NCBI GenBank assembly: GCA_948470475.1
Contig: OX419343.1
Location: forward strand, 9,167,268-9,231,267
Length of the DNA: 64,000 bases
Reading direction: 5' to 3'
From: Galaxea fascicularis
Lineage: Eukaryota > Cnidaria > Anthozoa > Scleractinia > Euphylliidae
Shown: positions 36,901 to 46,800 of the stretch, piece after piece
Layout of the letters: every line of letters starts with the position of its first letter
How positions within the stretch are numbered: the stretch's first letter is position 1
Program-made: the position numbers and the translations under genes
Notes under the pieces: model-generated
What the model was told of the DNA's origin: nothing
Database searches by the model: none
The model's input: only the letters and a program-made list of their open reading frames with translations

Positions 36901-38543
36901 TCCACTACTTCATCCGCTTGTTTCTGGGCTTCCTGTAATACTTTCTGCCGCCTAGTTAGCACAAAAGCTTCATTGCTTTCCAAGCTATGAATCGATGTAT
37001 TGTTCTCCCATTGATCCAGGACATTTTGTTTGGAAAGGGTTTTACCGAATGAAGATCTACCGAGTAGACAGTCAACTGGTAACTTGTCTAATGCCCCTAC
37101 CAATTCCCTATGCCTGCCATGTTCGCTTTCAAATTCTACCCATGCTAAAGGTATAACCAGTCGTTCACCTGCTGCAGTCAAAACTGTCATTTTCTCCCCG
37201 GTTAAAGAATCATCGCTAACAAACCTTTTATGGACAAGGGTTCTAGTACACCCAGAATCAACTATCATCTCTGCAGGTTTACCCGCTATCCTGCCTTTAA
37301 CATTGCACGGTGGAAACACTGTTTTCTCCGAGTTAAGGGGAGTCATACAGAGCAGGTACCCTTGGGAGGTAGGGTTGCGGGTCCTCCCACAGTTAAACGA
37401 CATGTGCCCTTTCTTGCCACATTTAAAACAAGTTACTTCGGGCCTTGTATTCTTAACGTTGGGCGAAACGGGATTCTGCTTACGCGAATCATGCTTGCTT
37501 TCGGGTGGAGGCACATCCTTTTTTACGTTCATTTCCTTCCTTTGTTTAAAACCCTGCCCTCTACCAAACGAAGCATATTTACCTGCGACGAGTGGTCCTT
37601 TCCTCGCTTGTACATGTAAGTTTGCTAGATTTCCAAGCTCTTCTGCAGTAGTTGGCTTTTGCTCTTTCAACCAAGCTCTTAGCTCTGGGCTTACCGCATC
37701 CAGGAGCCTCTCAATCATTATTTGCTCCAAAATCATCTCAGCATCACTAGCAGCCCCTGCAACTTCCATCCAACGATTCAAATACCTTCTTGTCCGATTT
37801 CCCCACTGAACAAAGTCTTCCTCTGGTTGTTTCTCTGAGGTTCGAAATCTGAATCTGTAATGGTCTGCAGTTAGCTGATAAGCTTTAATAATGATGTTTT
37901 TGCTTTCATGGTAATTTTGACATTTGGGGTCCGGGATCTCCAAGTAAATTGATTTGGCTTTTTCTGTAAGCTTAGGAACGAGATTGCCAACCCACTCACT
38001 TTCCGGAAGAGACTGCGCTTTCGCCGTCATTTCAAATATTCTAAAGTAATCATCTATGTCTTCCTCTTCCCGCATTTCTCTAATCTTCATAAACCTAGGC
38101 TTATTGGAACTCTTATATTGCCTTTCGGCCTCTCTAACAGCAAACTGTTCTTTCTCACTCCTAAGAATTCTAAGTCGTTCCTCTTCCCTGACTAATCTCT
38201 CTTCTTCCTCCCGCGCTCTCTGTCTTTCATACTCCCTTTTCTCCTTTTCGGCCTCCCGTTCTTCCATTTGCATTTTCCTTCGCAATTCCAACATCATTAG
38301 CTCTCGTTCTTGTAGTTGCACTCGTTGCTCGAAAGTCAAATTCCCCTCGGTTTCGGTCTGCTCCATTTCTTCACCTCCCGTGAACACATCACCCGGATTA
38401 GCCATTAACTTATCATGCACCCTAAGCTTGCTCGCCAGCGTCTTAATCCCATCTTTGCTAGTGAAACAAATCGATCTACTATTAGCTTCAGTTCTTAAAT
38501 CTTCCAGAGACCAAGAATCGTAACCCGAGTCTTTTGCAGCCAT
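33969..38543 (-). CDS. Gag-Pol polyprotein of Gmr1-like Gypsy retrotransposon (1524 aa)
   Basis: One unbroken frame from ATG 38543 (MAAKDSGYDSWSLEDL) to TAG/TAA at 33969; the frame is open further into the 5' LTR but this is the first ATG after the primer site. Order: an N-terminal SAP-like segment, a Glu/Arg coiled coil (about 90-160), a gag region with a SCAN-like look (about 175-320), a CCHC zinc knuckle (CFKCGKKGHMSFNC, about 370), an aspartic protease (IVDSGCTRTLV, about 430), an integrase with HHCC zinc finger (CPQCQLV, about 715) and DDE core (AIDIVGEL, SDQGSNF, HPEANGLVERFN, about 750-845), a reverse transcriptase (YIDD at about 1258) and RNase H (QVDASNRGLGAI, about 1405; ending NVDALSRV). 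Catalytic residues are all present. No frameshift separates gag from pol. Confidence 0.95.
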   Translation of the reverse strand: MAAKDSGYDSWSLEDLRTEANSRSICFTSKDGIKTLASKLRVHDKLMANPGDVFTGGEEMEQTETEGNLTFEQRVQLQERELMMLELRRKMQMEEREAEKEKREYERQRAREEEERLVREEERLRILRSEKEQFAVREAERQYKSSNKPRFMKIREMREEEDIDDYFRIFEMTAKAQSLPESEWVGNLVPKLTEKAKSIYLEIPDPKCQNYHESKNIIIKAYQLTADHYRFRFRTSEKQPEEDFVQWGNRTRRYLNRWMEVAGAASDAEMILEQIMIERLLDAVSPELRAWLKEQKPTTAEELGNLANLHVQARKGPLVAGKYASFGRGQGFKQRKEMNVKKDVPPPESKHDSRKQNPVSPNVKNTRPEVTCFKCGKKGHMSFNCGRTRNPTSQGYLLCMTPLNSEKTVFPPCNVKGRIAGKPAEMIVDSGCTRTLVHKRFVSDDSLTGEKMTVLTAAGERLVIPLAWVEFESEHGRHRELVGALDKLPVDCLLGRSSFGKTLSKQNVLDQWENNTSIHSLESNEAFVLTRRQKVLQEAQKQADEVVDRENALAVRNLSKKETKKEGLRKGDLPTLFEEPERGEIDEESPKGVVEESGMENLLLNILDRNRGQVIEDQRTDVTLDKARSKALQKAPEEGNSYFIENDLLMHRKFLEDVHDGVRYVDRVVVPEAYRNEILRVAHTIPLAGHMGSTKTLNRIEVHFFWPGISLDVRKYCATCPQCQLVARKMKSHRAPLNPVKPETEPFRKIAIDIVGELPRTTTGYKYILTIVDYATRYPEAIPLRNTSSKTIADALVQYFCRVGIPEELVSDQGSNFISNLMAQLYDQLGITKIQTSVYHPEANGLVERFNGTLKRMLKKFVRERVKNWDKFLPYLLFAYREVPCESTGYSPFELLYGQSVRGPLAVIKETWLEKHPSKESLVSHVLEIRRRLAMMQKAVQEHMTKTQRTQKRLYDVHSSKRRLEVGDKALVLLPTPGSKLEVCWQGPFKVTKVLNDGLNYELDTGKTHKQHRTYHINLLSKWQSRDEIAALVMPESSEMPLPHERDVPQFTSDESWEDVVISYELSEPQKIQVKKLLQEYADVFSGKPNVTNAAIHQIDTDDSPPIRCSPYKVPQRLESEVNKEIDKMLELGIIRPSNSPWASPVVIVPKPDGTIRFCVDYRKLNSVTKMDAYPIPLMERMIEKVASAKFITTLDLTKGYWQVPLESTTIEKSAFITSKGLYEFLVMPFGMKTAPATFQRMMSDVVLKGFHFADAYIDDVEVDTPSTFEQHLLELRQVLDRLRECNLNARPSKCKIAMKTVDFVGHRVGGDKIEPRKALIQSIIEYPRPATKKEVRSFLGLVGYYRKFIPNFSERAATLTDLTSGKNPTKVKWLDVHERAFLDLKEAIQKPPVLRPPHWDEEFILQVDASNRGLGAILCQKGKDGEEHPVAYASRKLQPREQKLSTTEKECLGIVWAVELFRYYLYGRTFKLQTDHNPLVWLNQVRDKSRKLLRWSVTLQEYDMLIEHKSGRNHCNVDALSRV

Positions 38544-38610
38544 AATTAACACTTGTGTGTTGCACGATTGTGTCTGAAGTGTGTGTACAACAAATACCAA
38601 GGGAATAGTA

Positions 38611-38627
38611 TCCCACTCCTGACACCA
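38611..38627 (-). promoter_or_regulatory. Primer binding site for tRNA-Leu
   Basis: On the plus strand TCCCACTCCTGACACCA equals the 3' end of animal tRNA-Leu (CAG-type) including CCA, so the element's RNA can pair with it over 17 nt. It lies 4 nt from the 5' LTR. Confidence 0.85.
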
Positions 38628-38631
38628 AAAA

Positions 38632-39646
38632 TGTGGCGTAAGCCCCGAAAATTCCCTTGACGATAGAAATGGCAAAACAAAGACTAATAACACCGAAACT
38701 AACAATGACTGAATACACGCACCCCTTCCCACAATCCCGCAACACACCACCATGAATTACAATAACTAATGTTTATTAAAGTATATATAAAAAAAAACAC
38801 TCGATATTAACAGCATTAACACTTAAGTAAACTAATTCTAAATATTCTATAACAATTAATACAATTAATTACTAAACTATTGCGATTCCTAACCTAAACT
38901 TTAAGTAATTTTAAACCTATACAATAATAACAAATTATATACAACAGTTCACAGTTCAGTTTCACTATCCCCGTCTCCTCCTAACCAACACCACACCACA
39001 CCACACCAACCAATACCACAAACCTCTTCTTCCTCTTTGATTCCAACCTTGTCCCGCGTCTTTTACGTCCTTTTCTTTTTCTTTACAGCTGACGTTTTCT
39101 TCTTAGCACAAGGTCTTTGAACGATCCCAATTGCCACACAGCACGTTATTCTTCTCAATCCTTACGCCACCACTGACAAATGTGTTTCGTCAATTGCAAG
39201 TTATTTCTTGGCTGGCGCCTACCAATGGCTCTTGATAGTGAATAAAACTTTTCTCTTTCTGGCCACAGGCCCTTCACCTTGTCTCTCTTTTTCTTGCTTT
39301 ACTCCCTCTACCGACAAAACTGCTACACACAACAACCCACTACAACTGTACAACTTACATTTATATATTTATGGTAATTTTTTCTACAATTAACACTTAA
39401 AACAAACGCTATAAAGAAAGTGACTGGAAAGAACACCTGTTACACGCTAAATTGTACAAATTTACATAATTCCTGAAACATACATCTAAACTACACAATA
39501 CACTAAGAATGTTTAAATATTAAATAGTTAAATGTTACATGAGTTACGTAACAAAGTTACGTAACAATGAACGACAAAAATCCAAACAACACACTAAAAC
39601 AAAAACTTAAACTAAACGCAAACAACTACTAAATAATTTCGTGACA
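38632..39646 (-). repeat. 5' LTR of the Gypsy element
   Basis: The 1015-bp copy upstream of gag-pol in element orientation. It should contain the element's promoter; no TATA element is claimed. Confidence 0.93.
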
Positions 39647-40146
39647 CACGGAAAACCCGGAAATTCTGGTTAAAAAATCAAATGTTACATACCATTCCAT
39701 TTGGAACGTTTCAGAAATAATGGACCATCGGCTAAATCAGTGCACTTTTTCTGTTCCTTTTTAGCTTCCCAACTGATACTAGTACATTTTGTGGCCTATC
39801 CATTTTGTATTTGAACAAGCTACAGCATTGAATATTTAAACCTAAAATTTCCACCCGGATGGATCCTGTAAATGGAAAGCGCCCTTAGTGTTACCATTAG
39901 AGTACAGAGGATGTTAAAGCGCGGTGAAAGAAGTAAATACAAAATGTAACAGTTGCAGAGTCTTGGTACCTCTCTGGCAGCAGGCGAGTTGTCGCTTGCA
40001 TCAACGCTCTAACAATAAGTCAATGTCACCAGAAACAGTCCTTCTCAGGACGATCGTACTCCACTTAGTTATGATACGACTCATGAGTTCAAACTATTTA
40101 CGATAATTTTTATATCACCAACAACAAATAAACCAAGATTTCAATA

Positions 40147-40337
40147 GGCCATTTCCGAATTACCTAAGGCCTCTTTTTCAAAGCGAGTCTAGGTGCACAT
40201 CCTTTCATATGCAAATCAATTTTCATTCACTTGAAAATGAGTTTATTTTGCGTGTGAATAAAACTTGATTTACATTTGAAAGGATGAGCACTTAGACTCG
40301 CTTTGAAAAAGAGGCCTAAGGTAATTCGGAAATGGCC
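40147..40337. mobile_element. MITE with GGCCATTTCCGA termini, copy 1
   Basis: A 191-bp near-palindrome: GGCCATTTCCGAATTACCTA at the left is mirrored at the right, and GCGAGTCTA(G/A)GTGC blocks face each other inside. A second family member is at 45129-45298. The left flank is TA; the right flank has changed. Confidence 0.8.
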
Positions 40338-40348
40338 CGTTACGGGGA

Positions 40349-40545
40349 GCGGGAGTGGCGCAGTGGTGAGAGCACTCGCCTCCAACTAATGTGGCCCGGG
40401 TTCGATTCTCGGTCTCGGCGTCATATGCGGGTTAACTTTGTTGTTGGTTGTCTTCTCTGCTCCGAGAGGTTTTTCTCCGGGTACTCCGGTTTTCCAAAAG
40501 CTGATTTTTTAAAATCATTTTTCCATGACAACTCCCGTGACACTC
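40349..40545 (+). mobile_element. tRNA-derived SINE
   Basis: The 5' part has RNA polymerase III box A-like GTGGCGCAGTGGTGAGAGC and box B-like GGTTCGATTCT at tRNA-like spacing. The tail contains CTCCGAGAGGTTTTTCTCCG and GGTACTCCGG, which I recall from common cnidarian SINEs. The 3' limit is approximate. It abuts the MITE at 40147-40337. Confidence 0.75.
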
Positions 40546-40809
40546 TTGATCGATATATCTAGACTCGTCATTTGCCAATTAGGGTTTGAACAGAACTTGG
40601 TTTACCAGCCGCAAGACGGTGAAACAACTGAAAGCAAAGCAATCCTAATTTATTCCTGCCGAAGTAAAAGGCCAGCGATATAGGATAAGGCAATATCGAT
40701 TGCTTCTAATTACTTTATATCATAGTATGGGCAAAAATAGACCCAAAATATTATATAATTTCCAGCTTTAGTTAGTAACTAATCTTGAAGGAGTTCAATC
40801 AGTGTTTGT

Positions 40810-43800
40810 TCAACATTTAACTGATTTGGGTACGACTCTTCTGTTTGCACAACAATTTTTAGATGCATGGTCGTACAAGGAGTCCCTGCAACACCTTGGA
40901 ATCAATCCTCTTTTGGTGACGACCCTTTTAAAGCAACAAAGCTGGACCTGCGTATCATAGGAAACCAACCCACAACAGCTGGATCGAGAACCATTCTTTC
41001 GGACAACTCTGCCGGCACAGCAAGCTTGTGAATCGAGGTTGTAAGCAACGTATCCACAGCACGCAGACCGACTTCCTCGCTTGGGTGTAATTCGTCCCGA
41101 ACAACACATTTGGGTCTGCGTATTGTACGAAATCGATCTGCAACAGCTAGAACTAACGCCATTCTTGTTTACCACTCTTCCGCTACAGCAAGCTTGAGAA
41201 TCCAGGTTATAGGCAACGTATCTACAGCACGCAGACCGAATTCCTCGCTTGGGTGTAATTCGTCCAGAACAACACATTTGGGTCTGCGTATTGTACGAAA
41301 TCGACCCGCAACAGCTAGAACTAACGGCATTCTTGTTTACCACTCTTCCGCTGCAGCAAGTTTGAGAATCCAGGTTGTAAGCAACGTATCCACAGCACGC
41401 AGACCGGATTCCTCGCTTGGGTGTAATTCGTCCAGAACAACACATTTGCGTCTGTGTATTGTACGAAATCGATCCGCAACACCTAGAACTAACGCCATTC
41501 TTGTTTACCACTCTTCCGCTGCAGCAAGTTTGAGAATCAAGGTTGTAAGCAACGTATCCACAGCACGCAGACCGGATTCCTCGCTTGGGTGTAATTCGTC
41601 CAGAACAACACATTTGGGTCTGTGTATTGTACGAAATCGATCCGCAACACCTAGAACTAACGCCATTCTTGTTTACCACTCTTCCGCTGCAGCAAGTTTG
41701 AGAATCCAGATTGTAAGCAACGTATCTACAGCACGCAGATCGAATTCCTCGCTTGGGTGTTATTCGTCCAGAACAACACATTTGGGTCTGCGTATTGTAC
41801 GAAATCGACCCGCAGCATCTAGAACTAACGCCATTCTTGTTTACCACTCTTCCGCTACAGCAAGCTTGTGAATCGAGGTTGTAAGCAACGTATCTACAGC
41901 ACGCAGACCGAATTCCTCGCTTAGGTGTAATTCGTCCAGAACAACACATTTGGGTCTGCGTATTGTACGAAATCGATCCGCAACAGCTAGAACTAACGCC
42001 ATTCTTGTTTACCACTCTTCCGCTACAGCAAGCTTGAGAATCCAGGTTGTAAGCAACGTATCCACAGCACGCAGACCGAATCCCTCGCTTGGGTGTAATT
42101 CGTCCAGAACAACACATTTGCGTCTGTGTATTGTACGAAATCGATCCGCAACACCTAGAACTAACGCCATTCTTGTTTAGCACTCTTCCGCTGCAGCAAG
42201 TTTGAGAATCCAGGTTGTAAGCAACGTATCCACAGCACGCAGACCGAATTCCTCGCTTGGGTGTAATTCGTCCAGAACAACACATTTGGGTCTGCGTATT
42301 ATATGAAAGGGACCCACAACAGGATCGAGCGCCACTCTTAGACAATATTCTTCCTGAACAACATATCTGTGTATCTAGATTGTAAGCAGTGACCCCGCAA
42401 CAGAAAGACCTAATTCCCCTCTTTGACACTACCCTACCAGCACAACAGATTTGCAAGTCGATGTTATAAGCAGTGAACCTACAACAAGCTGAGCGACTAC
42501 CCTTCTTTGGGATGATCCTACCAGAACAGCACAAATGAGTCTCTGTATTGTAGGAGGTGAAGCCACAACAACTAGATCGAACTCCAGTCTTAGCCACCAC
42601 TCTACCAGAACAGCAAATTTGAGAATCAAGGTTGTAAGGAGTGAGTCGACAGCATCCGGATCTGAAACCTAGCTTTGAAAAAATTTTACCATTGCAGCAC
42701 AGCTGATTTTGTGTATCATAAGCAGTGTATCGACAGCATGCCGACCGACTTCCTCTCTTTGCTACAATTCTATTAGAGCAGCATAGATGGGTTTGTGTAT
42801 TATAAGCAGCATACCCACAGCACCTGGTATACGTGCCCACTTTTCTTACAGCTCTTCCTAAACAACACATGTAGCTGGAACTTTCACGACAGAGCGACGG
42901 AGCTCGGCGATATCTCACGTGTGTAGTGCATTTTCCTTCTGCGTAAAGAAAAAAAGTAATGGCAAGAGGATTAAAATACCTCGCTTACCCAGGCAGCGTT
43001 AAAGTTGACCCCCACCCCTCCCCCCAAGCAAATCAAATTGTCAACATTGGTTTGGTTTGGGACAGTGATGTGTGACCTCTTTTGAAGTCCTTAAAATCCA
43101 GGCAATTGATATCGCGAGTCCTGCTCAAATTTAAGTGGCTATGAGCCGTTGGACTAGCAACACTCAACAGTTTGAGATAGTGCTCAGGTTGATCTGTTTG
43201 TCGTCCATGTACAGGGAGCCCACACAATTTGTCTGTCGAACCGTTCATGGGATTTACCGTATGTATAAGTTAGATATTCTTTTGAATTTTACCCTTAAGA
43301 ACTAGGCAACAAGGGCTAATTTGAATAAATATAAAAGAATATTAGAATGGGAGCCATTTTGGAATAAGCAGAGGCAGCCCATCATGGTATGTGTCATCAA
43401 ACGTTTATACTTATGAAAAAAATGACCGTTAAAGACCTAGAATCCCAACGAACCGAGTAGAAAATCTGTCGAAAATCACAGTATTTTTGCCATATTTTGA
43501 ATCCCATATCGTGGCAAGCTATCAACAGTTCTTTTCAGAGCTATATATCGTTCATTCAGTGATTTTAATGTGGACAAAATGACCACCCTCCCCAGGGCAT
43601 TTGAATCTTGTATCCAGTCCAAACGGATCACGCATCATGGCGAAGCAAATACTGTGAGATTTGAGCGGTCAAGCGAGCAATTCTCCGTTCGTGTTGGTCG
43701 AATTTTCGGGCAAGTTTGCAAAGAAAGAGAGGTAATTCATCAACGCGACTCTATCTTGTGCTTTTAAGTGGATAATCCAGTTTTTTGGGAATTTATTTGC

Positions 43801-46800
43801 CTTTGAACGCCGACTGGTTCAATCTCGAGTCACCGGCGTTCCCTTTATTTAGAATGGACAGTGACGTCGGATTTAAAAAATAGGTCCGCAATGCGTACAT
43901 GTTTAGCTTACTAAACCACGTGACAGGCGCTCGACTCTCGTGGGCAAATAAATAATTAAATCCGATCGTGCCATAATGTGGCGACATACTTCTGATGACA
44001 CACACCACGATTAAGCTGCCTGTGTAATAAGGTGTATGTTTGATTCCATAACGAGGTATCGATGAATGCATGTATGGACTGTATGGACCAATGCTAATAC
44101 CTTTTCTATTTCTATTTTATTTATACATGTTCCCCCCAAGAGTTAAATAAGCTCATCACAGGAGACTTACACCTAAACTTTAAATTACATTTCATATACA
44201 TCATTCATAAAATTTAAATTACAGCATAGGATTAACACTGACACGGACACGAACACAAGTTTTAAGTTAGCTATAATGACTAAAAAAAAAGAAAACGAAA
44301 AACGGTTAGACTCTCATAAAGTGCTGAACATGAGAGAAAATGTCAATATTTTCGAACAAAATACGAGCAGCAGCGAGCAAATCAGGTCTGAGAGCGGCAT
44401 AATTAGGAAATTTATATTGTAAAACGAAATGCGTTTTTGTCGCATCATCAAAACCACAGCTACAGAGAGGTGAAGACTCAACTGCGATCTTAAAGAGATA
44501 GTAGTTAAGAGCACAAACATCTAGCCGCAGTCTGGTATGAATTACGGAGAAATTTACTTTTCCTGTGGTGTATTGATGTCCTTTTAGGAAGTGATATTTA
44601 AAATTAAGGTTTTGAGTTTGCCTTTGAGGTCAACAGCGAACTCAATATCTTTCAAAATCGCTTAAAATGATTTAAAAATTTGGTTTTATGAGTTGATAAT
44701 GGAAATTGACCACCGGGGCGGTGTTCAATTTCCATTATCGACTCCTTTGATAAAACCAAATTTTTGCGTTCAATTCCCCCACCGAAACACCACTACAATT
44801 TCTTTAGAAACTACCCCCTTAAAATAATTGAACTTGTATTTGGCATTGGTCCATACGTCGCAAAAGTATGACACTTACGGTAAATCAAATATATTTACTA
44901 TTAAATTACAAACAGTTACACATACAAATTATGTGGGTTCCTTGTGGTCCATGTAGTCAGTTAATGTATAGATTTATTTACTAACGACCGAGACCAGGTT
45001 GCTGATCAGTGGTTTTCCTTAAAACAATGGTCTGCTGGGGTAGTAATTTTGGAGGGCTCAGAAAATCTGTCTCTGATGATTTTTCTCGATAAATGTATCG
45101 ATAGTGGTTGGGTAACAATAATCCAATAGGCCATTTCCGAGTTCATGTCTGCCTCCTCTTCAAAGCGAGTCTAAGTGCGAAGTTTTTGTTATGAAAATTA
45201 GTTTTCATTCATATGTAAAATAGAACTAATTACCATCACAAAAACTTCGCACTTAGACTCGCTTTGAAGAGGAGGCAGACATGAACTCGGAAATGGCCTA
45301 TCACCATGGTAAATGACTCATAGATCAACGAGTGGAAAAACACTTGGTGGGGCGATAAGCGCTTAACAAGATATCCGGTTAGTGGAGCACGTACAAATGC
45401 GAAGAGGAGGGTTTGAGCCTTGACCTTTTATTTGTACCTACGTTATGGTCTCATTCTTAGTTTTCGCGTGACGTCATAAAAAAATAAAATTAAAAAGTAA
45501 ACAGAAGTTTCAGTGTTTATCTTTATCCGGTAAAATACATTAAAATAAAATATAGCGACCTGTATGTTTTCATCTCGTTAGTGCGCCTATACAAGGCGCG
45601 TTTACACTACTGAAATAATGGCTCCGGACCCCGTCAAAAAAGTAGTACGGACCCATAATTCTTATAAAGAAATACTGGAGTTTCCTCAGGGCCATGGGCG
45701 CAGCGAAAACGAACGGGTCGACTTGAGACCCATAGAACTCTCTGGAAGCGCTGAGTGATCTTAACGTAGTTACTAAAAGAAGGAATGACCTAAAATGATC
45801 TAAAATGATCTAAAATGACCTAAAATGATCTAAAATGACCTAAAATGATCTAAAATGACCTAAAATGATCTAAAATGATCTAAAATGATCTACACTCATA
45901 TCTAAAATGACCTAAAATGATCTAAACTGATATCTAAAATGATCTAAAATGATGTGAAATGATCTAAAATGACCTAAAACGGCCTAAAATGACCCTAAGT
46001 AATCAACAACCGACCAAAAGAAACGGTAGAACATTGATTATAAACGATTCAAAGTGACCTACAACCAGTTGCACGTTGGTCAGAGAAGCCATACAACCTA
46101 ATTAGAGAGAATTACAAATCACAAAGAATGTTCGTGATCACCGCAAATGTAGTAGACGTTTTGTTTGGATGTCACGCAACGCCACCAGCCAAAACATGGG
46201 TGGCATTTGCATCAATGATCGATGAGAAATCCGGATTTTCCCGAGAGCTTACCGATGAAAAACGATAGTTTCGCGAGGATTGTCGAGGGTTTGTGAAGCT
46301 TCGGATTGCAGGCGATGATTTCCGAAGGCAGATAGTTTTACCCAACAACGTGATTTTCATTGGTGGGGAGTTCTCGATGGTAAGTTTACTCAACGCAGTT
46401 TTGTCTTGATGGAATTTGGAGTTATCGATAGTTAGTTGAGAGTTTGCCCAGCAACGTGGTTTTCATTGGTTGGGAGTTATCGTTGGTGGAGAGTAATCGA
46501 TAGTAAGTTTACTCAACGCGGTTTGGCCTTGATGGAATCCGAAGTTATCGATAGTAAGTTGAGTTTTGCCCAGCAACGTGGTTTTCATTTGTGATTTGTA
46601 ATTCTCTCTAATTAGGTTGTATGGCTTATCTGACCAACGTGCAACTGGTTGTAGGTCACTTTGAATCGTTTGTAATCAATGTTCTACCGTTTCTTTTGGT
46701 CGGTTGTTGATTACTTAGGGTCATTTTAGGCCGTTTTAGGTCATTTTAGATCATTTCACATCATTTTAGATCATTTTAGATATCAGTTTAGATCATTTTA

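Larger units (their letters stand above)
32859..39646 (-). mobile_element. Ty3/Gypsy LTR retrotransposon, Gmr1-like, apparently complete
   Basis: A 6788-bp element with two 1015-bp LTRs that look identical, flanked by a 5-bp duplication CACGG (32854-32858 and 39647-39651). It reads on the minus strand: 5' LTR 38632-39646, primer site, gag-pol 38543-33969, polypurine tract, 3' LTR 32859-33873. In that orientation each LTR runs TGTCACG...CGCCACA. Integrase lies upstream of reverse transcriptase, the order that defines Gmr1-like Gypsy elements. Identical LTRs and an unbroken frame point to a very recent insertion that may still be able to move. No envelope frame is present. Confidence 0.95.
32838..39884. 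mobile_element. Harbinger-like MITE (about 254 bp) split by the LTR retrotransposon
   Basis: The left end GGGCGCTTTCCATTTACA (32838-32855) is the exact reverse complement of 39867-39884. TTA flanks both ends (32835-32837 and 39885-39887), fitting a PIF/Harbinger target duplication. The MITE's own sequence is 32838-32858 plus 39652-39884; the rest is the inserted retrotransposon and its duplicated CACGG target. No open frame. Confidence 0.85.

Noticed and set aside
36990..37809. Plus-strand open frame of 259 codons
   Set aside because: Antisense shadow of the Gypsy gag-pol frame; no recognisable protein.
40360..40430. Possible tRNA gene
   Set aside because: Box A and B are present, but the body does not close as a cloverleaf and continues into a SINE tail.
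41110..41871. Plus-strand open frame of about 253 codons
   Set aside because: It lies fully inside the galaxin repeats on the other strand and simply repeats every 168 bp; no start context or domain.
45790..45985. Regular CTAAAATGATC array considered as a CRISPR-like or simple satellite array
   Set aside because: No unique spacers; it is mirrored at 46730-46890 and lies within the arms of one transposon.
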